Below, piece after piece: positions 37,212 through 45,764 of a stretch of 64,000 bases of DNA. Each line of letters begins with the position of its first letter. Position 1 is the first letter of the stretch. The position numbers were made by a program, and so were the translations under genes. This stretch comes from Bacteroides sp. (GTDB taxonomy: Bacteria > Bacteroidota > Bacteroidia > Bacteroidales > Bacteroidaceae): positions 124,001 to 188,000 of the forward strand of contig NZ_JAQVBV010000006.1 of the NCBI RefSeq assembly GCF_028690125.1. The letters run 5' to 3'. The notes beneath the pieces were generated by a model. It saw only the letters and a list, made by a program, of their open reading frames with translations, made no database searches and was not told the DNA's origin.

Positions 37212-39710
37212 TTATTCAAAATCGACTACGGTAATTCCTACTCCTCCGAATTGTATATGTTCATCAGCAAAATGGCTTACTCCCGGAACGGTAGACAGAT
37301 ATTGGCGAATGAGTGTACGGAGGATACCCGTTCCTGTTCCGTGAAGAATGCGAACACGTTCCATACCAACCAATATAGCATCATCAATAAAATAAGTGAC
37401 AGCTTGTAACGCTTCATCTCCTCTCATTCCGCGAACATCAATGTCTTGTTTGAAACTAAGTTTCTTTTCGTACATCTGATCGTGTGTCTGTGTACTGACA
37501 AATGTACTTTTAGCGATTCCTTCTGTTTGCGGAACAGCATTAGTATGTTCCAATCGGTCTAATTTTACTGTGGTCTTTATACTTCCGAAACCAACAACTG
37601 CATTTTTACCATTAATTTCCATCACTTGTCCGACACTTGTCTGGCCTTTGATTTTTACATTTTCGCCTACTGTGATAGGAATTATTTTAGGAGTTACGGG
37701 TGAAGAAGATATATCTTTAGGTTCATTTTTCTTATTTTTCTTTCGTTCTTGCTTCTCCTTAAGTTTCTCCATCTTTTGCGCAATCTTTCCTTCTTTCTCT
37801 TTTGAGGAAAGTGATTCCAGAGAAGTACGGAAATCAGTTAGTTCCTGGCGTACCAGACGAGTCTTTTCTTTTTCGGCTTGTGCCTCTTTTATTGCACGGA
37901 TTGTATTTTCAATACGCGCATTTGATTCTTGCAGCATCCGTTCTGCTTCTTCTTTCGCTTGGCGGATAATTTCCTTTCGTGATTTCTGCAATTCCTCCAT
38001 TTCTGTCTGATAACGGGCAATCGTGTCTTCCATGTGCTTCTCCCGTTGTCGTATTGTTTGGCGTTTTCCTTCCCAATAACGTTTATCGCGTACAATATCC
38101 TGAAGATATTTATCTGCATTGATGTATTCGCTTCCTACAATTTCCGAAGCATCTGCAATTACATCTTCCGGTAAACCGATCTTTCGGGCAATTTCCACAG
38201 CGAAAGAACTTCCTGGATTACCTATTTGTAACTGGAACAGAGCTTGCATCAAATGACGATCATAAAGCATTGCTCCATTGACTACCCCTTCATGATCTTC
38301 GGCAAAATGTTTCAGATTTTGATAATGGGTAGTGATTACACCAAATGTTCCTTTCTGGTTAAAACGTTTCAATACAGCTTCGGCAATGGCTCCTCCGATC
38401 TGTGGTTCTGTACCCCCTCCAAATTCATCGATCAGAATCAAACTGCGTTCATTGCAGTTTTTCATCATGATTTTCATATTAGTCAGATGTGAGGAGTATG
38501 TACTCAAATCATCTTCAATGGATTGCTCATCGCCAATATCTATAAAAATACTATTGAACATCCCTGTGTGGCTACGTTCGTGCATTGGAACTAACATTCC
38601 GCATTGGAGCATATATTGTAATAAGCCAACTGTTTTCAGACATACCGATTTACCTCCGGCATTCGGACCGGAGATAATTAAAATACGCTGTTTCTGATTA
38701 AGTTCTATATCCAGTGGAACGACTTTTTTCCCATGTTTAACTAATGAAATCTGTAATAAGGGATGTATTGCCATTGTCCAATCGAGTAATTGCTCATTTT
38801 CAAGTGCTGGTTTCAAACTATTAGTTTGTATGGCAAAATAGCTTTTAGCACGAATGAAATCAATCTCTGCCAGAAATTCATATGATTGAAGAATTTCCGG
38901 AATGGAAGGACGTAAAATATTGGAGAACTCAATCAGAATACGAATGATTTCTCGTCGCTCATCTCCTTCGAGTTCACGGACACGATTATTGGCTTCTACT
39001 ACTTCAGCCGGTTCGATAAAAACCGTTTTTCCACTGGCGGACTCATCGTGTACGATTCCCTTTATTTTTCGCTTGAGTCCGGGTGCAACTGGTATTACCA
39101 AACGTCCGTCACGCATTGTTGGAGTCACGTCTTTATCTACATAACCTTCTGATTGTGCACTACGAAGGATGTTATTTAGCGACCGTGAGATACTTCCCAT
39201 GGTGCTTGTTAGTTCCCGACGGATACGTGCTAATTCGGTTGATGCATTATCTTTTATTTTTCCGTATTTATTGAGAATACCATCTATCTTTCCGATAAGT
39301 TGTGGAAATACAGCAATGTCCCCTGCTAACCTTCTTAGGGACGGGTAAAGACACGCATTTTCTTCTTCATCTTCATTCTTATGTAAAAAGCGCACAATAT
39401 TTCTGATTGTTTCTAATGAACGGCGAAGATCAAACAATTCTTGTTCATCTAAATACATACCTTCTATCCGTACCCTTTTCAGTGAGGGGCGGACATCAAA
39501 AAAGAATTGATCAGGAAATCCATCTTCTTCCTGAATGATGCGCACAAATTCAGTTATCTGATTTAATTTCTCTTCTACTTCTTCGTAGTGTTCTGAAAAA
39601 ATCATTTCTGAAACCCGCTCTTCACCTAAAGTACTGAGACACTTTTCTTTCAATAACTGTCTTATTTGGTCAAACCCTATCTTTTGCTCAAAATTCTGAG
39701 GATATATCAT
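37212..39710 (-). CDS. mutS2: MutS2 ATPase/endonuclease
   Basis: 832 residues. The MutS core and clamp region (1-310) precede the ATPase with Walker A GPNAGGKSV and Walker B LILIDEFGGGTEP. Then come a coiled coil rich in Lys/Glu (about 520-650), a KOW-like linker and a C-terminal Smr domain (DVRGMRGDEALQ, VRILHGTGTGILR). The Smr HGTG motif supports nuclease activity. MutS2 acts on branched DNA and on collided ribosomes rather than in mismatch repair. It is complete and divergent from the tRNA-Ser gene. Confidence 0.95.
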   Translation of the reverse strand: MIYPQNFEQKIGFDQIRQLLKEKCLSTLGEERVSEMIFSEHYEEVEEKLNQITEFVRIIQEEDGFPDQFFFDVRPSLKRVRIEGMYLDEQELFDLRRSLETIRNIVRFLHKNEDEEENACLYPSLRRLAGDIAVFPQLIGKIDGILNKYGKIKDNASTELARIRRELTSTMGSISRSLNNILRSAQSEGYVDKDVTPTMRDGRLVIPVAPGLKRKIKGIVHDESASGKTVFIEPAEVVEANNRVRELEGDERREIIRILIEFSNILRPSIPEILQSYEFLAEIDFIRAKSYFAIQTNSLKPALENEQLLDWTMAIHPLLQISLVKHGKKVVPLDIELNQKQRILIISGPNAGGKSVCLKTVGLLQYMLQCGMLVPMHERSHTGMFNSIFIDIGDEQSIEDDLSTYSSHLTNMKIMMKNCNERSLILIDEFGGGTEPQIGGAIAEAVLKRFNQKGTFGVITTHYQNLKHFAEDHEGVVNGAMLYDRHLMQALFQLQIGNPGSSFAVEIARKIGLPEDVIADASEIVGSEYINADKYLQDIVRDKRYWEGKRQTIRQREKHMEDTIARYQTEMEELQKSRKEIIRQAKEEAERMLQESNARIENTIRAIKEAQAEKEKTRLVRQELTDFRTSLESLSSKEKEGKIAQKMEKLKEKQERKKNKKNEPKDISSSPVTPKIIPITVGENVKIKGQTSVGQVMEINGKNAVVGFGSIKTTVKLDRLEHTNAVPQTEGIAKSTFVSTQTHDQMYEKKLSFKQDIDVRGMRGDEALQAVTYFIDDAILVGMERVRILHGTGTGILRTLIRQYLSTVPGVSHFADEHIQFGGVGITVVDFE

Positions 39711-39734
39711 CTCTTTCTTACTTGTAATAGGCTA

Positions 39735-39742
39735 CAAAAATA
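39735..39742 (-). promoter_or_regulatory. -7 element of mutS2
   Basis: Minus strand TATTTTTG matches TAnnTTTG, 25 bases before the mutS2 start. No -33 TTTG at the usual distance. Confidence 0.45.
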
Positions 39743-39772
39743 CGATTAATTTGCGAAAAAAATATCAGAATG

Positions 39773-39803
39773 TTTGCAGATTTAAAAATGATTCGTACCT
39801 TTG
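39773..39803 (+). promoter_or_regulatory. Promoter of tRNA-Ser
   Basis: -33 TTTG (39773-39776), a 19-base spacer and -7 TACCTTTG (39796-39803). It is a full match to the Bacteroides consensus, about 41 bases before the tRNA 5' end. Confidence 0.8.
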
Positions 39804-39844
39804 CACCGCTTTCAACGGAAAGTATTTCTGATTTAAGAAGTTTT

Positions 39845-39929
39845 GGAGAGGTGGCAGAGTGGTCGATTGCGGCGGTCTTGAAAACCGTTGTACTGCGAGG
39901 TACCCGGGGTTCGAATCCCTGTCTCTCCG
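39845..39929 (+). tRNA. tRNA-Ser (anticodon UGA)
   Basis: 85 bases with a long variable arm, as expected for serine. The acceptor arm GGAGAGG pairs with TCTCTCC (last pair G-U), and the discriminator base is G. The anticodon loop CTTGAAA gives TGA, and the T-loop sequence is GGTTCGAATCC. CCA is not encoded, as usual in Bacteroidota. A terminator follows and then an accessory region, so it could be an integration target; no second copy of its 3' end was found. Confidence 0.95.
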
Positions 39930-39966
39930 CTGAAACCCTAAGACAAATAGGGTCAAAAATAGGACA

Positions 39967-40002
39967 AGTCCTACAATATCAACGTATTGTAGGACTTTTT
40001 TT
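39967..40002 (+). terminator. Rho-independent terminator of tRNA-Ser
   Basis: AGTCCTACAATA-tcaacg-TATTGTAGGACT gives a 12-bp perfect stem, followed directly by seven T residues. Confidence 0.9.
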
Positions 40003-40049
40003 ATTGTTTCTTGTCGGGGGTAAAAGACACAAAATAGACCCTTTCGGAC

Positions 40050-40196
40050 AGAGTTCAGTAACCAAATCGTAACCTACACTTTCACCATAATTGCATCATA
40101 AACGCACTGTTCGCAATCAGTGGCATCGGTTATTTGTTAGACTTCAAAGCCTAAGATGGGCATTTCAACCCCATTGTTTAATTTCACGGTTTTCAT
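40050..40196 (-). pseudogene. Decayed aldo/keto reductase N-terminus
   Basis: The minus strand from ATG 40196 reads MKTVKLNNGVEMPILGFEV, stop, QITDATDCEQCVYDAIMVK, stop. With a one-base shift KVGYDLVTE continues. This is the N-terminus of an aldo/keto reductase (usual form MKxVxLNNGVEMPxLGFGVYQ). A stop at codon 20, a frameshift and loss of all downstream domains show it is non-functional. A -7 element (TATCTTTG) still precedes it. Confidence 0.75.
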
Positions 40197-40226
40197 ATCT
40201 GTCTTTTTTATAGTTTTTCTCTGGTG

Positions 40227-40234
40227 CAAAGATA
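40227..40234 (-). promoter_or_regulatory. Relic -7 element upstream of the aldo/keto reductase remnant
   Basis: Minus strand TATCTTTG matches TAnnTTTG, 31 bases before the remnant's ATG. It lies inside the 46-base repeat 40227-40272. Confidence 0.45.
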
Positions 40235-40272
40235 GATGGAGATATGCTATTGATAACTACACAAATTACGGG
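40227..40272. repeat. Imperfect 46-base direct repeat, copy 1
   Basis: It begins CAAAGATAGATGGAGA and ends ACAAATTACGGG. It matches 42146-42191 at 39 of 46 positions by my count. The copy covers the promoter of the decayed aldo/keto reductase. Confidence 0.7.
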
Positions 40273-40351
40273 TAGTTGTGTTCATATTACCGATTGCTTC
40301 ATCTGCCCCTTCGTTTGCATAAAAGAATGTAAATTGATTACTAATAATGAG

Positions 40352-40498
40352 TCACCCTGTGGCAAAAAGTGCTCGGATTACCCCGCTTAGTTGTTTAAAG
40401 AACTGGTTGAAGTTGTTGGACATATTGAAGCTCACTTCGTAAGTAATCTGCTGCATCATTTTGTCGCCATCGGCAAACAGTTCGGCAGCGGATTCCAT
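40352..40498 (-). pseudogene. AraC-family C-terminal fragment
   Basis: A 48-codon minus-strand frame contains QQITYEVSFNMSNNFNQFFK followed by QLSG. This matches the second helix-turn-helix of AraC regulators (IAYEVGFNNxxYFSRxFKxxxG). Everything upstream of this motif is missing. Together with the aldo/keto reductase remnant it looks like a decayed regulator-plus-reductase pair. Confidence 0.6.
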
Positions 40499-40517
40499 TG
40501 TTTATAATCGAGTTCAT

Positions 40518-41948
40518 TCAGCTTCTGTCGGAAGCAATATTCTCCGCCATACCTTTAAAAATAAATGCATGAAAGGGTAAAACCGAATACCAATAAATAC
40601 GCCCCCACAATCCTAGAGGACGGAATGTGGCTGTTTGTACCAATTCATCACGGTCGTTGATTTTAAATTCCAGCCAAGCCTCACCCGGAAGTTTCATCTC
40701 AGCATAAAGCAACAATCGCCTTTTAGCCTCATCAGCAACCAATACTCTCCAAAAGTCTAAGGCTTCACCGGCTGATAGTTCCGTATCATTTTTTCTTCCG
40801 CGCCTAATTCCGATACCTCCGACCATTTTATCCAGAAAGCCACGAAAATTCCATAACCAATTGGCATAATACCAACCACGTTTTCCGCCGATAGCAAATA
40901 TATTCTTCAAAGTAGCATCCGGATGATCTGTTTTGACTATTCTTACATCGCGGAAGCATCCTTTTGTCGGAACTGAGATATATGCAGATATACCTTTCAT
41001 TAAAATGTGGCTACTCAAGGCATCAGTCCAACTCGATAATACTAGGTTTTGATCTATCTTATCAAATGCCAGTGCTATAGCTTCCTTATAAGGAATAAGC
41101 TCTTCCGGAAACATTTGGTGAAGATTGTTGGGTTTACACACTACTTCAACATGCATACTCTTTACCAGATTTTTAGCCAGTGAAAAATTGGTTGAAGTAA
41201 CAAAATATAACCAATAAGAAGATAACTTGGGAGTCATAACAGGTACAACAAAAATGCGGCGTTTCAATCCACGGACTTCCGCAAATTGCAATAACATCTG
41301 CTTAAACGTTAATACATCAGGCCCTCCAATATCAAAACTTTGGTTGTAGGTTTCTTCTCGAAGCAATATTGCTGACAGGTATTGAATTACGTTGCGAATA
41401 GCTATAGGCTGGCATTTGGTGTTGAGCCAGCGGGGGGCAATCATGATAGGTAGTTTCTCTACCAAATCGCGCATTATCTCGAAAGAAGCGCTACCCGATC
41501 CTATGATTATTCCAGCTCTCAAGGTTGTCAATGCCACATTACTGTTTGCCAGAATGTTTTCTACATTTTTACGTGACTGCAAGTGTTTCGACAAGTAATC
41601 ATCATTTACAATCCCACTCAGATAGATCACTTGTTGAGCCTTTGTCTGCTCTATCCGTCTAACAAAATTCTTTGCAGATTGTTGCTCCATCTCACTAAAA
41701 TCACCGGAGGAAGTTGCCATAGAATGTATCAGGTAATATGCAACATCTATATCCAATGGAATATGGTTCAATGATTCAGGTTTCAAAAAGTCCACTTCAA
41801 TCTTTGTTACTTGCCCTGCCCATTCTTCTTCAATGAGGAATCTTTTCAGATCGCGCACACAACATACAATTGTATGATTGTTACCGACAAGAATCGGCAG
41901 AAGCCGTTGAGCAATATATCCGGTTGCACCCGTCAACAATATCTTCAT
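40518..41948 (-). CDS. SDR-type NAD(P)-binding protein with DUF2867 C-terminal domain
   Basis: 476 residues. The N-terminal Rossmann fold starts MKILLTGATGYIAQRLLPIL (glycine-rich GATGYIA) and is an atypical SDR/NmrA-like domain to about residue 290 with YYLIHSMATSSGDF. A DUF2867-like domain (about 310-470) includes GKRGWYYANWLWNFRGFLDKM split over two segments and ends LWGRIYWYSVLPFHAFIFKGM. Proteins of this build are common in Bacteroidota and actinobacteria, and their reaction is not established. It lies alone among decayed genes, with a copy of the 46-base repeat about 200 bases upstream. Confidence 0.82.
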   Translation of the reverse strand: MKILLTGATGYIAQRLLPILVGNNHTIVCCVRDLKRFLIEEEWAGQVTKIEVDFLKPESLNHIPLDIDVAYYLIHSMATSSGDFSEMEQQSAKNFVRRIEQTKAQQVIYLSGIVNDDYLSKHLQSRKNVENILANSNVALTTLRAGIIIGSGSASFEIMRDLVEKLPIMIAPRWLNTKCQPIAIRNVIQYLSAILLREETYNQSFDIGGPDVLTFKQMLLQFAEVRGLKRRIFVVPVMTPKLSSYWLYFVTSTNFSLAKNLVKSMHVEVVCKPNNLHQMFPEELIPYKEAIALAFDKIDQNLVLSSWTDALSSHILMKGISAYISVPTKGCFRDVRIVKTDHPDATLKNIFAIGGKRGWYYANWLWNFRGFLDKMVGGIGIRRGRKNDTELSAGEALDFWRVLVADEAKRRLLLYAEMKLPGEAWLEFKINDRDELVQTATFRPLGLWGRIYWYSVLPFHAFIFKGMAENIASDRS

Positions 41949-42145
41949 AGCAAATGATTTCTTTTACAACAAGGATAGACCTGCTATTGTTTATTCAATT
42001 GATTGCAGTTCATTGGTTTTTTCATACTTGTTTTAGCTACATGGCCGAGATTTATATACTATAAAAGTACTCTAAGTAGCATCATATAGAATCTGCCACT
42101 TTTCATGTTGTCAATTTTACCCGATTATCTATTCCATGATGGATA

Positions 42146-42191
42146 CAAAGATGGATGGAGAGATGCAACTGATTACTAAACAAATTACGGA
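42146..42191. repeat. Imperfect 46-base direct repeat, copy 2
   Basis: It begins CAAAGATGGATGGAGA and ends ACAAATTACGGA, and pairs with 40227-40272. The -7 box is degraded here (CATCTTTG on the minus strand). It lies about 200 bases upstream of the SDR gene. Confidence 0.7.
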
Positions 42192-42464
42192 TCTGTATCT
42201 GCACCGAATGAATCGGAAGCCACATCCTAGGCTTTCTTCGAAAGGGGGCTGTTAAAGTCGGGAAAATGAATGGCGGTTTATTGCTTTTCCGACACTTACT
42301 ACAGGGTGTGAAAGCTCTCCGGAGAGTTTGAGAGGCAAATGATACTCTGTTGTTGATTCATAGTCCCGATAAGTAATGAAGTAAGCAGCTTTTCACAAAT
42401 TAATACTGTGATTTCGATACAAAAGAATGCGCATTATCAGATTATTTATATATTTTTGTGTTTC

Positions 42465-42495
42465 CGAAACCGCCATTTCGGAAATGGCGGTTTCG
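42465..42495. repeat. Perfect 14-bp palindrome with a duplicated right arm
   Basis: CGAAACCGCCATTT-cgg-AAATGGCGGTTTCG. A second GAAATGGCGGT follows at 42495-42505 and then a T6 run. The left arm can therefore pair with either right arm, and the second pairing gives a terminator-like structure. Confidence 0.7.
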
Positions 42496-42525
42496 AAATG
42501 GCGGTGTTTTTTAATCGTTTTAGAT

Positions 42526-42660
42526 ATGAAATTTTACAATAGAGAGAAAGAAATAGGTCGGCTTTATAAGATTGGTCTGGCATCCCAAAACAATGTACAA
42601 TTGACCGTTGTAACAGATCGTCGTATTGGTAAGACGCAATTAATACTTAAAAACAACTGA
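42526..42660 (+). pseudogene. N-terminal remnant of an AAA/archaeal-type ATPase
   Basis: From ATG 42526 it reads MKFYNREKEIGRLYKIGLAS, then QLTVVTDRRIGKTQLILK and a stop. This matches the start of Bacteroides ATP-binding proteins (MxFYNREKEI, VVTGRRRIGKTSLL). The Walker A segment has lost a Gly/Arg (TDRRIGKT) and the protein ends after 44 residues instead of the usual roughly 370 or more. Confidence 0.72.
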
Positions 42661-43294
42661 GTAGGAACTTAATCGAAAAGTTTGCAAATTCACTTTTTAA
42701 AAATAAATCTGTAAAACGGTAGCTATTATAAGCTGCAATCAGAACTCTTCATCTTGTCTTTTTCCAGTGTGAACCCTCCACATTAAGAGATGAATTTAGA
42801 ATCGGAGTCAGTGTTTCGTTCTCGGTGAAATGGGTACTTATGGGCTCTTCACGGACAAACAAGGTCATGCAGTAAACTGTATCGCTCAAAATCTCCAACC
42901 TCGTGTGTCCTAAACCCTATGGCATTTATACCACTGAAATGAAAACAATCCACCCGATAGAAAATTCGCATAAACTTTAAGAAGACAGATGATAAAAAGG
43001 TGGATTTGTATACTCCTGAAATTATAGAAGAATGTTAGGACCTGCCGGAGTTTGCAAAGAACTACTTAGACCATTCGGCTTTTACCTGTGATTTGTTTAT
43101 GACTGATTACTGTCATACAAACGAAAAACTATTTTCAACGTTAGCTAAAACACTTGAAAAATATCACGGATAACGAGACAAATGGCTGAAAACTCAAAAA
43201 TAAAAAAGAAAATCTGACAGGAGAAATCTTGCCGGATTACTTTCTTTTTGCGGCCTGTGCGGGAAAGAAACCAGCAAAGGAGCCTTTAGATTTC

Positions 43295-44263
43295 TCACAT
43301 TATCCAATTAAACAAATATCCCGACAAAATAATAAACAGTGTCACCACCCCAAAAAAGATAGCAATCAACCGCCACGTCATTACCTTTTTGAGCATGGTA
43401 GCTTCGGGAATAGATAGCCCTACGACTGCCATCATAAAGGCAATAGCTGTACCGATAGGCATACCTTTCGCCACGAAAACCTGTATAACAGGAACTATTC
43501 CCGCCGCTCCGGCATACATCGGAACGCCAAGAATCACTGCCAATGGCACGTTGTACCACTTATCTGCTGATAGGTATTCCTCAAAAAAGCCTTCAGGTAC
43601 AAAGCCGTGCATAGCAGCTCCGATTGCGATACCGATTATCACGTACAACCATACTCCACGGACGATACTCCAAGCATCCTTAATGATAGTCGGAACACGT
43701 TTCATAAAAGGTACGCGCTCTGCTTCCCACTCTTCACTTTCAGACTCAGATTGCGCTTGTATCTGCTGTACCCAAGGACTCAAGTATTTTTCGAGTTTGA
43801 ACTTTTCAAGTACCCATCCGCCTATAACTCCTAAAAGAATACCACTAATGGCATAAACCAATGTGGCTTTCAGACCAAACGTACCCAGAAACATCGCAAT
43901 AGCAACTTCGTTTACTAGCGGTGAAGTGATAAGAAAGGCAAATGTCACACCCAATGGAATCCCACCTTTAACAAACCCTATAAAAAGTGGAATAGATGAA
44001 CAGGAGCAAAACGGAGTGATTGCTCCGAACAAAGCCGCAAACAGGTATTGAAACCCATACAACTTGCGCGTGGTGAGGAAATTGCGCAAGCGGTCAATAG
44101 GAAAGTAAGCGTTTATTACTCCCATAACTACACTGATGGCAAAGAGTAGCAACAGAATCTTTATCGTATCGTAGAAAAAGAAATTTATTGCTATTCCTAA
44201 TCGGGATGTAGCATCTAAACCGAATATGTGATAAACTAACCAGTCTGCAAATTCTTGTATCAT
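43295..44263 (-). CDS. ArsP-like / DUF318 permease
   Basis: 322 residues with about eight membrane helices. The family motif GAITPFCSCSSIPLFIGF carries the paired cysteines, and SPLVNEVAI follows. Members include the organoarsenical exporter ArsP and related metal permeases. As the last gene of the arsenic operon, 4 bases after acr3, it probably exports trivalent organoarsenicals or another thiol-bound metalloid. A cytoplasmic loop with an acidic Ser/Glu stretch (QAQSESESEEWEAE) separates the two halves. The C-terminus abuts the decayed region. Confidence 0.82.
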   Translation of the reverse strand: MIQEFADWLVYHIFGLDATSRLGIAINFFFYDTIKILLLLFAISVVMGVINAYFPIDRLRNFLTTRKLYGFQYLFAALFGAITPFCSCSSIPLFIGFVKGGIPLGVTFAFLITSPLVNEVAIAMFLGTFGLKATLVYAISGILLGVIGGWVLEKFKLEKYLSPWVQQIQAQSESESEEWEAERVPFMKRVPTIIKDAWSIVRGVWLYVIIGIAIGAAMHGFVPEGFFEEYLSADKWYNVPLAVILGVPMYAGAAGIVPVIQVFVAKGMPIGTAIAFMMAVVGLSIPEATMLKKVMTWRLIAIFFGVVTLFIILSGYLFNWIM

Positions 44264-44267
44264 TCTG

Positions 44268-45290
44268 TTATGCGTTAAAATATTTACGAGTATTATTTGC
44301 TATGCGAACTAACATCAGCATGATTGGGACTTCAACCAGCACACCGACTACTGTTGCTAATGCCGCCCCTGATTGTAACCCGAACAGCGAAATAGCTACG
44401 GCGACCGCCAATTCAAAGAAATTGCTTGCGCCAATCATTCCTGCCGGAGCAGCTACCGAATGTGGCAATCGCCAAACCTTAGCCCAGCCATAAGCCACAA
44501 AGAAAATCAGTACCGTCTGAATAATGAGTGGTACAGCAATCAATAGTATATGTAACGGATTGGCAAGGATTGTTTCACCTTGAAACGAAAAGAGTATTAC
44601 GAGTGTAAGCAGTAGTCCGGCAACGGTAATGTTGTCGAACTTTTTTAGGAACACATTATTAAAGTAATCAACTCCCCATTTCCGTATCACTGTCATTCGC
44701 GTAAGAACACCGGTTGCAAGAGGTATAACCACAAATAAGGCAACAGACAGTAACAGGGTATCAAATGGTATTCCCACACCACCGACACCAAGCAGGAACG
44801 CTACAATCGGAGCAAATGCCACAAGGATAATCAGATCATTTACAGCAACCTGTACCAATGTATAAGCAGCATCGCCTTTGGTAAGGTAACTCCATACAAA
44901 AACCATAGCAGTACAGGGAGCTGCGCCGAGCAGTACCGCACCTGCCAAGTATTCGTGTGCAAGTTCCGCCGGAATCAATGCTTTAAATATCACGTAGAAG
45001 AACAACCATGCTATGCCAAACATCGTAAAAGGCTTGATTATCCAATTCGTAACACACGTTATGACAATACCTTTCGGATTGCGCCCTACGTTACATACAC
45101 TTTGAAAATCAACTTTGAGCATCATCGGGTATATCATTAACCATATCAATACAGCAACAGGTATCGACACATTGGCATACTCGAACCGTCCGAGTATTTC
45201 GGGTATTGCTGGCAGGAATTTGCCGATGGTTATACCCACAGCGATGCAGAGTGCTACCCAAAGGGTAAGGTATTTCTCAAAACTTCTCAT
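44268..45290 (-). CDS. acr3: Acr3-family arsenite efflux transporter
   Basis: 340 residues with ten predicted membrane helices. The conserved Acr3 segment LLGAAPCTAMVFVWSYLTKGD contains the Cys thought to bind As(III); GASNFFELAVAVAI is a second signature. It extrudes arsenite across the inner membrane in exchange for protons. It starts 3 bases after the arsC stop and ends 4 bases before the permease. It looks fully intact. Confidence 0.94.
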   Translation of the reverse strand: MRSFEKYLTLWVALCIAVGITIGKFLPAIPEILGRFEYANVSIPVAVLIWLMIYPMMLKVDFQSVCNVGRNPKGIVITCVTNWIIKPFTMFGIAWLFFYVIFKALIPAELAHEYLAGAVLLGAAPCTAMVFVWSYLTKGDAAYTLVQVAVNDLIILVAFAPIVAFLLGVGGVGIPFDTLLLSVALFVVIPLATGVLTRMTVIRKWGVDYFNNVFLKKFDNITVAGLLLTLVILFSFQGETILANPLHILLIAVPLIIQTVLIFFVAYGWAKVWRLPHSVAAPAGMIGASNFFELAVAVAISLFGLQSGAALATVVGVLVEVPIMLMLVRIANNTRKYFNA

Positions 45291-45293
45291 CCT

Positions 45294-45764
45294 CTATTCA
45301 CATTTGCAGAAATAATTAGCTCCACAAGGACAAGACGGCTCATCCATTAACTCATCGGTGTAGAATTTGTGGAACTTACGGCGTATCTCATCTCTGACAC
45401 GGCGAAACTCACTTTCCACAAATTCGGGTGTTCCTGTTGCGTGCGAGGGATCATCAAATCCAAAGTGCAAACGCTGTTTCACTTTGCCTGTAAATGCAGG
45501 GCAGCTTTCATTTGCTCCGCCACAGACAGTTATCACATAGTCCCATTCTTCGGCAAGGTATTTCTCTACCGGATCGGAGGTATGAGACGATATATCTATT
45601 CCTGCTTCCGCCATTGCTTTGATAGCACCTTCATTGAGTTTGCCTGCAGCTTTTGTTCCTGCTGAGCAAACAACCAGTTTTTCATCAAACGACTGTAAAA
45701 AACCATGTGCCATTTGACTGCGGCAACTGTTGCCTGTATATAATATCAATACTTTTATAGCCAT
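45294..45764 (-). CDS. arsC: ArsC arsenate reductase of the LMW-phosphatase type, catalytic Cys replaced by Tyr
   Basis: 156 residues from MAIKVLIL. The frame opens 43 codons earlier, but that part lies inside arsG and is not ArsC-like; the chosen start overlaps the arsG end by 10 bases. The family P-loop CTGNSCRS reads YTGNSCRS: codon 9 is TAT (45738-45740) where TGT or TGC is expected. The later Cys pair in VITVCGGANESCPAF and the Asp loop are kept. In this family the P-loop Cys attacks arsenate and the other two regenerate it. The protein as written should be inactive unless Cys14 of the loop substitutes. A Cys-rich tail (CPCGANYFCKCE) follows. Confidence 0.88.
   Translation of the reverse strand: MAIKVLILYTGNSCRSQMAHGFLQSFDEKLVVCSAGTKAAGKLNEGAIKAMAEAGIDISSHTSDPVEKYLAEEWDYVITVCGGANESCPAFTGKVKQRLHFGFDDPSHATGTPEFVESEFRRVRDEIRRKFHKFYTDELMDEPSCPCGANYFCKCE

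Larger units (their letters stand above)
41949..43294. other. 1.3-kb region of decayed accessory genes
   Basis: It contains repeat copy 2 (42146-42191), a perfect palindrome (42465-42495), an AAA-ATPase N-terminal remnant (42526-42660) and unidentified coding debris. In the debris one frame at about 42987-43172 reads KVDLYTPEIIEEC, stop, DLPEFAKNYLDHSAFTCDLF and so on to a stop. I do not recognise its parent family. No intact gene is visible. Confidence 0.6.

Noticed and set aside
39765..39956. 63-codon minus-strand ORF with an RRDRDSNPG motif
   Set aside because: It is the antisense reading of tRNA-Ser and is a well-known false gene call.
42427..42525. Upstream 33-codon extension of the ATPase remnant
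   Set aside because: It reads through the palindrome; the conserved start MKFYNREKEI is at 42526.
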